A stretch of 64,000 bases of DNA, from the NCBI RefSeq assembly GCF_036588685.1, contig NC_086378.1, positions 36,805,578-36,869,577 on the forward strand, given 5' to 3'. Under the pieces are notes generated by a model. The model was not told the DNA's origin and did no database searches. It saw nothing but the letters and a program-made list of their open reading frames with translations. A program made the position numbers and the translations under genes. Shown one piece after another: positions 33,926 through 44,900 of this stretch. The stretch's first letter is position 1; the number at the start of each line of letters is the position of its first letter. Source of the DNA: Mytilus trossulus (Eukaryota; Mollusca; Bivalvia; Mytilida; Mytilidae).

Positions 33926-33931
33926 AATAAA
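33926..33931 (+). promoter_or_regulatory. Polyadenylation signal AATAAA
   Basis: Fifteen bases after the lipocalin 1 stop codon; likely its poly(A) signal. Confidence 0.65.
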
Positions 33932-34116
33932 ATTGTTTTGTTTATTATATGTTTTAGTTCTGATTCTATGAGAAATGTCATGCAATATAAGTTAACAGCC
34001 TTAGCAATACACACATTTGGACATTGATAGAATTCTAAAGATCTCTAAATAGTAATAAAACCAATTCATGGTCCCATTGGTTTTCAAGGTTTCAAGGTTT
34101 CAGTATGTAAAACTAA

Positions 34117-34380
34117 TGAGAGGTTGTATGATTAACAATAAAACAACTATCCACCAGGGTTTAAATGAAGTGGTAGCATACAATTATAGGCCACAGTACG
34201 GGTCTGTGCGAAAAGGCCCATATCGTATAGCTGGCTATTTTAATGACCCCGACGTAAAACATGCGAAACATGTGAAACAATTCAACAATGGAAAACCAAC
34301 GACTTGATAAAAAACAAACGAAAATCGTACATAACATACAACAAGCAACAACTGAATTTCAGGCTACTGTCGTAGGCTAG
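34117..34380 (+). repeat. Family A dispersed repeat, forward copy
   Basis: GGTTGTATGATTAACAATAA, then ACAACTATCCACCAG, then GGCCACAGTACGGGTCTGTG and an AACTGAATTTCAGGCTACTG end. Confidence 0.8.
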
Positions 34381-34394
34381 ACACATCAAATGTG

Positions 34395-34840
34395 TTCGTG
34401 TAATGTGTGTTCACTTATTTTTGTTGATTTGTTTTTTGGTTGAGTTTGGCAGTTTCGGTTGATATTTCATAATGCGTCTTTCTGTGTTGTGATGTTACAA
34501 TGTTGTATCAGGTTTGAAGGTTGGTGCCTATTGAAGCGTCTGGTCCCTATTCTTTTGTTTGTGCCTGTCCTAAGTCGGAAACCTGGTGTTCGTTTGTTTT
34601 CGTTTGTTTGTGTGGTTCGTGGGTGTTTCTCGTTTCTCGTTTTTTGTATAGATTTGCCGTTGGTTTTTCTGTTTAAATTGTTTTGTGGTAGTCGTTTTGG
34701 GGCCCTTTGTGGCTTGCTGTTTAGTGTGATTCAGGGCTCTGTGGTGGGCCGTGCTTGTGCCTATGGTTGTTTACTCTTTCAAAATGTGACTTGGATGAAG
34801 AGTTGACTTATTGGCAATCTTACCAAAAAGTATATCTAAA
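34395..34840 (-). repeat. Family A dispersed repeat, long reverse copy
   Basis: Begins TCGTGTAATGTGTGTTCACT and continues through GATGTTACAATGTTG, GCCTGTCCTAAGTCGGAAAC, GGGGCCCTTTGTGGCTTGCT and TGAAGAGTTGACTTATTGGC. It is opposite in orientation to the copy ending just before it. The 115-codon plus-strand frame in it is an artefact. Confidence 0.88.
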
Positions 34841-35590
34841 TAACAAAAAAATCTAGAGCCTTATTATCATATGCAGTTTTCTCAAAAGCAAGACTGCAAA
34901 TTCACACGAGAGGATCTTTGTTATTATGCGTGTGATATAGAGAGCTCTTCGTGTGATCAGAAAGTGCTATTTGATAACTACGACAAATTTTATTTTTTAA
35001 ATGACAATTCAGATCTTCGATCATTCAATTGAAATAAGCAACCATGCAGCAAACATTTAAGGAATTACAAAAGTGTGGAAATAAAAGCAAAACTAACTTG
35101 CAACCCATCAATAATAACTTTGAAAATTATCAATCTTGGTATAAAAAAAATAACTGTATAGGACAACCATCAAAAATGCCTTAACAGAAACGTTATATAC
35201 ATTCAGTTTACATGTATTTAAAATAAATCAATTCCAAGATCTGACCCCTGATATAACATTTTCCTGCGTACACTAGAACTTTTTGTTTATGTAAGGGACA
35301 GATATAATAAAGGCCAACGATCGGAGATAAGATGGGATAAATCTTAGTACACGTAAACAAAGCTTGACCATTTTCTCACTTGTCTTATCAAATTAAGAAT
35401 TTACATTCATATTTGGGTCTAAGTTATCAACCTTGATATTGGCAATTATATTACGCTTAAAATCATAATTTTTTTTGTGTTACAAATTCGACATGCAACA
35501 AATATTTGTTTACAAAAAGCCAGGTTATTTACAAAAAGAGAAATAAAAATGGCTCATATATATAACAATGCTGTGATCATAAACTTGCCT
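34841..35590. other. Intergenic stretch between the lipocalins
   Basis: AT-rich with no gene or element recognised. Confidence 0.4.
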
Positions 35591-35592
35591 TT

Positions 35593-35738
35593 TATAGCTG
35601 ACTATAAGGTATAGTCTTTGCTCATTGTTGAAGGCCGTACGGTGACCTATAGTTGTTAATGTCTGTGTCATTTTGGTCATTTGTGGATAGTTGTCTCATT
35701 GGCAATAATACTTCATCTTCTTTTTTATATTGAAACAT
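35593..35738 (-). repeat. Family A dispersed repeat, reverse fragment
   Basis: TTTTATAGCTGACTATAAGG, TTGTTGAAGGCCGTACGGTG and TTGTCTCATTGGCAATAATA. It lies about 220 bases upstream of the lipocalin 2 start. Confidence 0.85.
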
Positions 35739-35918
35739 AAAAGAGACAATTAAAGACCTTTTTTCTTATTTTTCAAATTCATTTTGTTACACAGTTATAC
35801 GTATAAAACTTGTGTTTACACATACTAGGATGATCCATATATCGGTCAGGTAGAATTGTTATATCATATTGAATCATGTTGACCCCTTCAGATGTTTCAT
35901 AAAGATCTTAAGAAGGTA

Positions 35919-35927
35919 TATATATTG
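35919..35927 (+). promoter_or_regulatory. Possible TATA box of lipocalin 2
   Basis: GTATATATAT about 40 bases before the ATG. The 5' UTR that follows ends (T)AATCAAAATG, similar to GATCAAAATG at lipocalin 1. Confidence 0.4.
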
Positions 35928-35962
35928 AAACACGGTCACGTTTCTTAATACTTCTAATCAAA

Positions 35963-38900
35963 ATGTTTACGGTGGCACTCTATATATTTTGTTCCATTCT
36001 GAATGTTGGTGTTACTCATGCGCAGATAGTTGGTATAGGAAAATGCCCTCCAGTAGTGGCACAAAAGGAACTCGATGTAAAAGAGGTACGGTAATAAAAA
36101 CATACTCTGATCAAGTGAACTAAATAGTTGTGTCATTTGCCATTGTGTTTTACATTGATTGCAGGGTTTGTTACTGGTGATGTGTGGGTGTAGTAGACTG
36201 TGTCCCTAGCTTGTAATATTTGCCCTCATATTTTACAGTTATTTATTTGGGTGTTTATTTGTGTAACTACCTTTTTTTTTTATTGTTTCTCGTATTTCGT
36301 TTTTTTTATATAGATCAGGGCGTTGATTTTCACGTTTGAATGGTTTGACACTAGTTTTTTTAGGGCACTTTAAAGCTTGCTGTTCAGTGTGAGCCTAGGC
36401 TCGGTGTTGAAGAACGTATCTCGACCTATAAGTTTTACTTTTAAAGATTGTGACTTGGATGGAGAGTTGTCTCATACGACATCTTCCTTTATCAATTATT
36501 CTTGTTAGAGAACTCTCATCTAATATAGTTTTTGTTATTACAAATTTTTTTTCTTTGAATTCTTTCAATGTCGGGGCCTATTATAGCTTACCATACGGTA
36601 TGGGTTTTTCTCATTGCCTCTAATTGCTCACATCCACTTCGTTTGAACATAAGTGGATAGTTGGTATTGGCATCATACCACATTTCATTACAAGTGAGAG
36701 GTTTAGCTAGCTATAAAACCAGGTTCAATCCACCATTTTCTACATAAGAAAATGCCTGTACCAAGTTAGGAATATGACAGTTGTTATCCATTCGTTTGAT
36801 GTGTTTGAACTTTTGATCTTGCCATTTGATTGGGGACTTTCCTTTTTGAATTTTCCTTGGAGTTCAATATTTTTGTGAGTTTTCTTTTTTACACATTCCT
36901 TTGTAAGATGTCACTGAAATATTTGATAAGGGCATACTGAATATAACTTTGCAGCTCTGGCAGGTGAAACTGAAAATTTAATAAAATAATGTTGAGGCCA
37001 TATATACATTTTAGATATTCGATGCGCTGGTCTTATTGTGAACAAAACTATTGAGCAGGTTTAAATGTACTGGGGACATCATTTTGACATTTTCCTTTGC
37101 AATATCACTGTATAAGTATGTACGAAAAAAGAAAGCACGCAAAATATATGAATTTCGTTGAATGCGTATTTGATATTTAAATTTAAAGTATATCAGCTTG
37201 ATTTTAGCGAATGCAGGATCATATGTATGAGAAAGATATAAATAAGAAAATCATAGTTAAATTAAAATGCATTTATGGATGGATCTGATTTAGATATGTT
37301 AATAACATGACGAGCTAAACTAGCGATTTACAAATATGAATTTTCATGATTTCAGTATCTCGGGGATTGGTATGAAATCTACAAATTCAAAGCAAACTTT
37401 GAAGACGGTCAAGAATGCATAAAAGCTAATTATTTGCTTAAGGAGGACAAACACATCAGAGTTCAAAACGAGGGAAAGACCCCGTAAGTAGAGACGCCAA
37501 TTTATGGTCAGTTTGGGGCTTCTATTTTCTACAGTTACTGTAAAAAAAACTTCTAATTTAATACTGACATGCGTATCAGATGCATCAACAAAATATATCA
37601 ACATCGAACAGTTGAAATTAAATGATCTGTTTATCAATTATGAATTCAAATAAGCGCCTAATGTTTTATTATTGTTTACTTAATGTATGAATCAAATTGT
37701 AAAACATTTCCGATAAACGATTATCCGATTTAGAAAAATATCAAGATTACATGGGAAATAACTCTGATATGACTAAATTCTCAGTTGGAGTTGCATACCT
37801 TGTTTTTTCAGAAACGGAGAAACGATTTCAATAGTTGGTGATGGTTACGCACCCGATGAGAACGAACCAGCGAAACTATTGGTTAAATTTTCTGAAGGTT
37901 TGTTTTATTTCTATGATTATAAAAAAAAGTAGTTCTCTAAGTTCAACGTGGCTATAATTTAACGTGTTTTTTTTTCTCTTTGTATGTTATAATTGTTGTT
38001 AAAGACCAAACAGCCTATTCATTTCTACCAGTGATTTTTCCTTAAAATTTTGTGTGAAGGTATTTAATGATTTGAGGAACAAAATATGATGAAAAAAATT
38101 GGGGGTCACCGACTTAGTTTTGTCGCTATAGCAACCTCAGTTTCGTGTTTTCCCGAATATTAACATAATATTTGCTTGTTATATAAACTCTCAAAAAAAT
38201 ACTTTATATCAAACCTACAAGCATAACTCTTGTTTCACGTTAAACAGTAGATTTGTATCTAGCTAATACAGGTTCAGGAGTTTAAGACTCATATTGTTTT
38301 GATCTTTAAAAATATGATTTATTTCATTCCCGCCAAAAATAAAACGTAAAAATGAAAAACGTTTCCAGTATTAAAAAATATCTACCAGTGATTTCTTTAT
38401 AATAATTTCAAGAAGGAAAGTGCCATGTGCACTTTTCAAAATAAAGCAAAAAAAAAGTGCATGTCACCGACCTTTCAAAAAAGTTATGAGTAATTTTCAT
38501 GTTTTTTTCTCTTTCGTTTTGAAGAAAAGAGTTGTCTTTCTTCAGAACATTGCATCTGACGTCATAGTATAAAACTTTCCTTGCTGGCGCACTATTTGAA
38601 AAAAATCGCAAATTGAATGTTTGAAACCCACATTTAAATTTCCAAGAATAACAACTTAATTCACCTACTTTATTATCCGGTAATACAAGAGATTATGCAT
38701 GTGTCAGTCATTAGATCTTATGATGTTGTTTCCGCACAATATTAACGTTCAGAAACATGCACCATCCGTCGGAATGGAAAATTGTTTGAAATTACCTTTC
38801 ACGCCGCTTTTGTTAGAAAGTCTGTTTTTGTCCTCTGCCCCACACTAACAAAATTATTGAAAATAAAAAAAGAAATGAAAGATGGCACTGGCTAACTACA

Positions 38901-41900
38901 GAGTATTTGACTATATCAGACTAGATGTGTGTGGGGGTTTTTTTTCGCGTTAATTTCAGAAGTTTGCCGTAACGAACTCATTTGCTACTGTTGACAGACG
39001 GACATACAAAAGCATGGACACCATTATATTTTCCTGACTAAGATGAACGTATAAAAGTTATTCCATCTAGTTTGTGAATTCATTATTTCTGAATATTTAT
39101 CTTTCGTCCCTCTTTTAAGATGTAAGGAAATTAAAATTATAGGTATAATTTATGAATTAAAGATTTTGATTCTAAAACTTTATACATCTTTCATAAAATA
39201 CAATCCCTGTTATTACTACCTAACGTGTTTTGAATAAACTAGACAGTAAATATAAAATACAAAAAGTGTTTAATTTAAAAATAATTTTCTGTTGGAAATT
39301 ACAAAGTAAGATTTCTCCAACAGGATAAAATATTAAAAATCTAAATTGCTAATTTTGGAAATTAAAACAAAGACACTAAAAGGTTGTTGTGTTATATAGT
39401 CATTCTTCCCCCATGCCAGTTTTTCCCCCGGGGGAAAGACTGGCATGAGCCAATCTTTCCCCCGGGGAAATTTTGGATCATTGTGATTCTTCCCCTGCGG
39501 AAAGTTGACATTACGTATACATATAGTAACTTTTCCCCCATGCCAATCTTTCCCCCATCATAGATTTCACTATGTTTATATAGAGTCTGGAAATTAAACC
39601 GAACAGTGTTAGAATTAGATTTATTTATAAATATACAAATTTGTTGTCAATTTACATTTACACAAATCTGTCTACAGGTTTATCAGTCTGTCTATGAGTC
39701 AACAAGTCTGTCTTTCTGTTCATCAGTCTTTCTATTTGTCCCCTAGACTTTTTACATTTTTAAATGACTGTCTATATGTCCGCATGCAAGGAAAAAACTA
39801 ATGACTGACCAGAAGTTGTTAATTTAAAAGTAATTGTATTTATTTGGTCAATGATACCAAGGGTCCACGAAAGAGAATGAATGAGATCAGACTGCTTCGT
39901 GTGAATAAATATATAACATATTATAAAGATATAGGAAGATGTGATATGAGTGACAATGAGACAAATCTCCATCCAAATAGCAATTTATAAATAAAGTAAA
40001 CCGCAATAGGCCTTCAACACGGACCCTTGGCTCATGCACATCGAACAACAAGCTATAACGGGCCCCAAAATTACTAGTGTAAAACCATTCAAACGGGAAA
40101 GCCAACAGTCTAAGTTATATAAAAAAAAAAAACGAGAAACGAGAAACACGTATAAATTACATAAACAAACGACAACTTCTGTACATAAGATTTCTGACTT
40201 AGGTCAGGTGCAAACATTTGCAGCGGGGTTAAACGTTTTAATGGTACCAAAATTTCTCCCTTTTTCAGAAACAATAGTATAACATCACAACATAGAAAAA
40301 CACATATAAATACATATCAAATGTATATTCACACGATGAAGCTTTAGTAACTATAAACTCAGAAAAAAGTTACTATAATTTAAAAAATCTTATCGTGACG
40401 TCGCCGACGTTATATTACAAGGCGGAAAATTTAGCTTATCATGCTACTCACGGGGGAAACACTGGCCCGATCCTAGTTTCCCGCTTATAACGATGAGGGG
40501 GAAAAGTGGGATCATGCCAATTTTTCCGGGGGAAATATTGGATCGATCCCGTATTTCCCCCCGGAAATTTTAGCATGGGGGAAGAATGGCTATAGGACAC
40601 CGGCATTGAAAATCGAAATTTGTTTTCAATCTTTTCGCTCATAGTCGTAGCTAAATGAAAGGGAGAGATTTTTTGTTGTATATTATTCTTGGAGCAATTT
40701 TTTTTGGTCATAAGTTAAATTTACAACAATTAAGTTTTAAACACCGACCATTTTGATTTAAATCATATTTGCTGAGTATTAATTTGATTAATATGTTTTG
40801 CCTTACAGCTAATTTCCGAATGCAAGTAGGGTAAAACTTTGGTTGGCTTCCTTGCTTTGTTTGTATGAATGTTTATTCAAGCTTTGTAATTAAGATTGAC
40901 ATCTTCATATATAGGTATGTAAACCTGTATATATGATATTTAAATTCCATTGGACATTATCAAAATAAAATCATACAAAATATACAAACAAACCAAAGTG
41001 TTGATCTACATACATTAGGAAATTAGCTGTAAGTTTCAGTCAGATCAGCCGAAATGTTTATCATTTCTTCTTAAGACAATTTGAAATGAAACAAATGACA
41101 AACGACAATGACCCTTTATCATACTTTAATTTTTATTATGAGATTTTGCCAAACAAGCAGTATAAATAAATTTTAACTTCATTGCCAGTTCGGACATTAT
41201 TTTACGAGAATCATCCAGATATCAGTTACATGCATACGTTGCAAGTATGTCAAAACTTCTAGAAATAATTTTTTATTGGCCTGACCTTCTGAATACTCAT
41301 TTTTTGATATTTTTGAAAAAATGACATTGAAATTAGAAGGATCAAATCATAGGAAACATGTGTACTAAGTCTTAAGTTGACATGCAGGACTTCAACTTCA
41401 TCAAAAACTACCTTGACCAAAAACTTTAACATGAAGCGGGACGGACAGACGAACGAACGGCCAAACGAACGCACAGATCAGAAAACATAAACTGGACATA
41501 AAAATAATAATTTCCAGTTTCCAAGACCGTCGGTACACACATATTTAATTTCCAAATTATCTCTTTAGAGTCGATATTGCATTTATACATTACATATACT
41601 ATCAATTTTAAAAAGATGGGATAATAGGTATAAATAGCAAAGTCATTATTTGTGTTGAAATGAAATATAACGGTTCTCATAAACGTTTTTTTAAACAAGA
41701 ATGTGTCCATAGAACACGGGTGCCCCACTCGCACTTTGATTTTCTATGTTTAGTGGACAGTGAAATTGGGATGAAAACTCTAATTTGGTATTGAAACTAG
41801 ACAGATCATATAATAGGGAACATGAGTACTAGATTTTAAGGTACTTGTACTTTAACTTCAGAAAAGACTACCTTGCCCAAAAACCTTAACCAAAAACTTT

Positions 41901-44900
41901 AACTTTTACATAAAATATTATCACAGGCAGTCTATTTATGCTTTAAGATAATTTGGGTTCTCATGTGTGAGAAAAAAAAGTTAAAAATAAAAAAAATCTT
42001 AAACTGAATGGGTTCCTCATTTGCATCTTTAAATTTCTTGGGAAAAGTCTAGTGCTTAATATATGGTTTTCTATTGAAGGACAAATTATTTTAATAGGGG
42101 ATTTCAATTCTAGGACTGCAATGAAAGCAGATTATATAGAAAATGACTCAGATGAAATAAATAATTTTGATAGTATTGACCTTCTTCCAGAGAGCTATAT
42201 AACTGATATTGATATCAGAAGAGTTAACCAAGATAGCACTTTGAATACATTGGGGAATAAATTACTTGAATTATGTTCGTCCTCAAGGCTACGTATACTT
42301 AATGGTCGTTTTTTGGGAGATTCCCTGGGATATTTTACTTATATGTAATAAGTTTATTGCAAATCAGCATATAATATAATGCTATAGCATCAACAACATA
42401 TATAATATAGTAAGCGACATAATATAAATGAAAACAGAAAGCAAAATAATAACACAAAAAAATATATGGGTAATACTGGGTTCAGTACAGTTGATTATGC
42501 TATTGCAAGTGAGAGTATCCTGCCTGAGGTAAAATACTTTAAAACAAATGACTTTACATATTTATCAGACCATGTTCAAATAAACTTATATATGAATTGT
42601 TATATTATATTAGATACATGTATGAAGAAATGTTTAGATGAGAAGAGGTGGCATTTGATAAAATCATACAAATGGACAGAATTGTCATCTTCAAAATTAA
42701 TTGATGTTCTATCAACAGAAAATGTTAAAAAGGAAATTTTAGATTTAGAGATGGAACATTTTGATAGCAATAAACTAGGCGTTGATGGTGCAACTGAAAA
42801 ACTTACCAAAATTTTACAAACTATTGCAGAAAATACATGTAAAGTCATATCTAAACCAACAAAAAAGAAAAAGAAAAAAAAACCAAGTATGGTCAGATAA
42901 TGTAGTATATGAAACAAAAAGACAAATAAACTATTTAGGAAATAAAATCAAGAATAACTTAAATGACAAAAGTTTAAAATCTAAATATTTTGAATTATGT
43001 AAAAAACTAAAAAAAATGATTAAACAGAAAACATTTGAATATCACCAAAATCTTTATAAATCACTTTCAGATAATTTAAAAAATAATCCAAAAGAATACT
43101 GGAATGTTCTAAAGGCAATAAAAAAAGAAACCAAATATTGAAGAAGATATTCCTGAAATTTTAATGAATGAAAATAAAATCATAAAACATTTTCAGGATC
43201 AGGGTTCACCAGCCTCATATGATAAATCCTTTGTAAATAAACTGGAACGTGAACTAAACATTATAGAAGATAATATTGAATTGAATATAGAAATGGATGC
43301 ACCAATTACATTTGCTCAAGTAAAACTGGTAATTTCAAACCTTAAAGTAAACAAATCAGCAGGTCCAGATAGAATTGTGAATGAAATACTCAAACACTCA
43401 CAACCTGTAATAATTAATTCTATTGTAAAAGTTTTTCATTTGATTTTAAAGACAGGTAATTATCCAGATTCTTGGAAATTATCTTTCATGATCCCTTTAC
43501 ATAAAAAAGGTGACAAGTTAGACCCTAATAATAATAGAGGCATTTCTCTTATAAGTAATCTACCAAAAATTTTTAATGCCATATTAAATAATAGGCTAAT
43601 CAAGATTGTTGACAAACAATTAAGTGATTGTCAGTTTGGTTTCAGAGAAAATCACAGAACAGCTGATAGCATCATTTTATTAAAGTCCTTGATTAATAAA
43701 TATTTACACATAGAGAAAAAAAAGATTTATGCCTGCTTCATAGATCTGAAAAAGGCTTTTGATTCAGTATGGAGAACTGCTTTACTTTATAAATTATGTA
43801 AAATGGGAGTTGGCAAGTCTTTTTATAGAGTTATAAAACAACAATACTTAAATACTAAATCATCTTTAAAATATAAAGATTATGTATCAGAATATTTTAA
43901 TATTGCTAGAGGGGTTAAACAGGGAGACACACTAAGTCCCACTTTATTTAATGTCTTTATAAATGATATTGTAAAAAAATTTGAGGGAAATGATGCAAGT
44001 CCCCTTAAGCTTATAAATAGTAAGGTAGGATGCCTTCTTTTTGCGGATGATCTTTTAATCCTGTCAGAATCAAAAGAGGGGCTACAAAACAGTTTAAATA
44101 ACGTTAAATTATATTGTAACAAATGGCAACTCTCTTTGAATACAAACAAAACTAAATCCATGATTTTTAGTCAGTTTAAACATAAAAGTGAAACATCACA
44201 TATTTACTATGAGAATAAAGCCATAGAGAGTGTAACAGAATATTCATTTTTGGGAATGTTGATAAAATGTAATGGAAATTTATCACAAAGTACTTTAGAG
44301 CTGACAAAAAAAGCAAAAAAAGTATTTTTTGCAATAAAATCATATACTAAATCATTGAATAATCTACCTATAAAAGTAGCAAATAATCTTTTTGATTCTT
44401 TAGTAAAACCAATTATGACCTATAATTCAGAAGTAACATATTTGGATACATATATTTCTTTTCATCGAGCCAAAAGCAGAGCCTTAACTTCAGGAAAAGA
44501 AATTAATCAACTTGATTTTATAGACAAAACCCCCATAGAAAATATGCATCTTAAATTTTGTAAATCTACTCTAGGGATAAGAAAAAATGCATCCAATTTA
44601 GGAGCAAGAGTTGAATTAGGAAGATTGCCTATAGAATGTTTTATTAAAACACAAACCTTTTTATATTTAGCTAGACTATATAATAATAATATTAATCCAT
44701 TGTTAAAGGAAGCTTTTTCTCTAGCACAGTCTCTAGATTTGACAGGAACTTACTCATGGTATACATATGCTAAAAATATTGTTAAAGAGACTAACGTTGA
44801 CCTTAATATTCTTTCTACTTGTAAGGACATAAAAGATGTAAATAAAATAAAAAACGATATAAAGTTAAAAATGAAAAATAGATATGAATATTTAATTCAA

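Noticed and set aside
34459-34806. 115-codon hydrophobic frame that could look like a membrane protein
   Set aside because: It is entirely within a reverse copy of family A, whose T-rich strand gives hydrophobic codons by composition.
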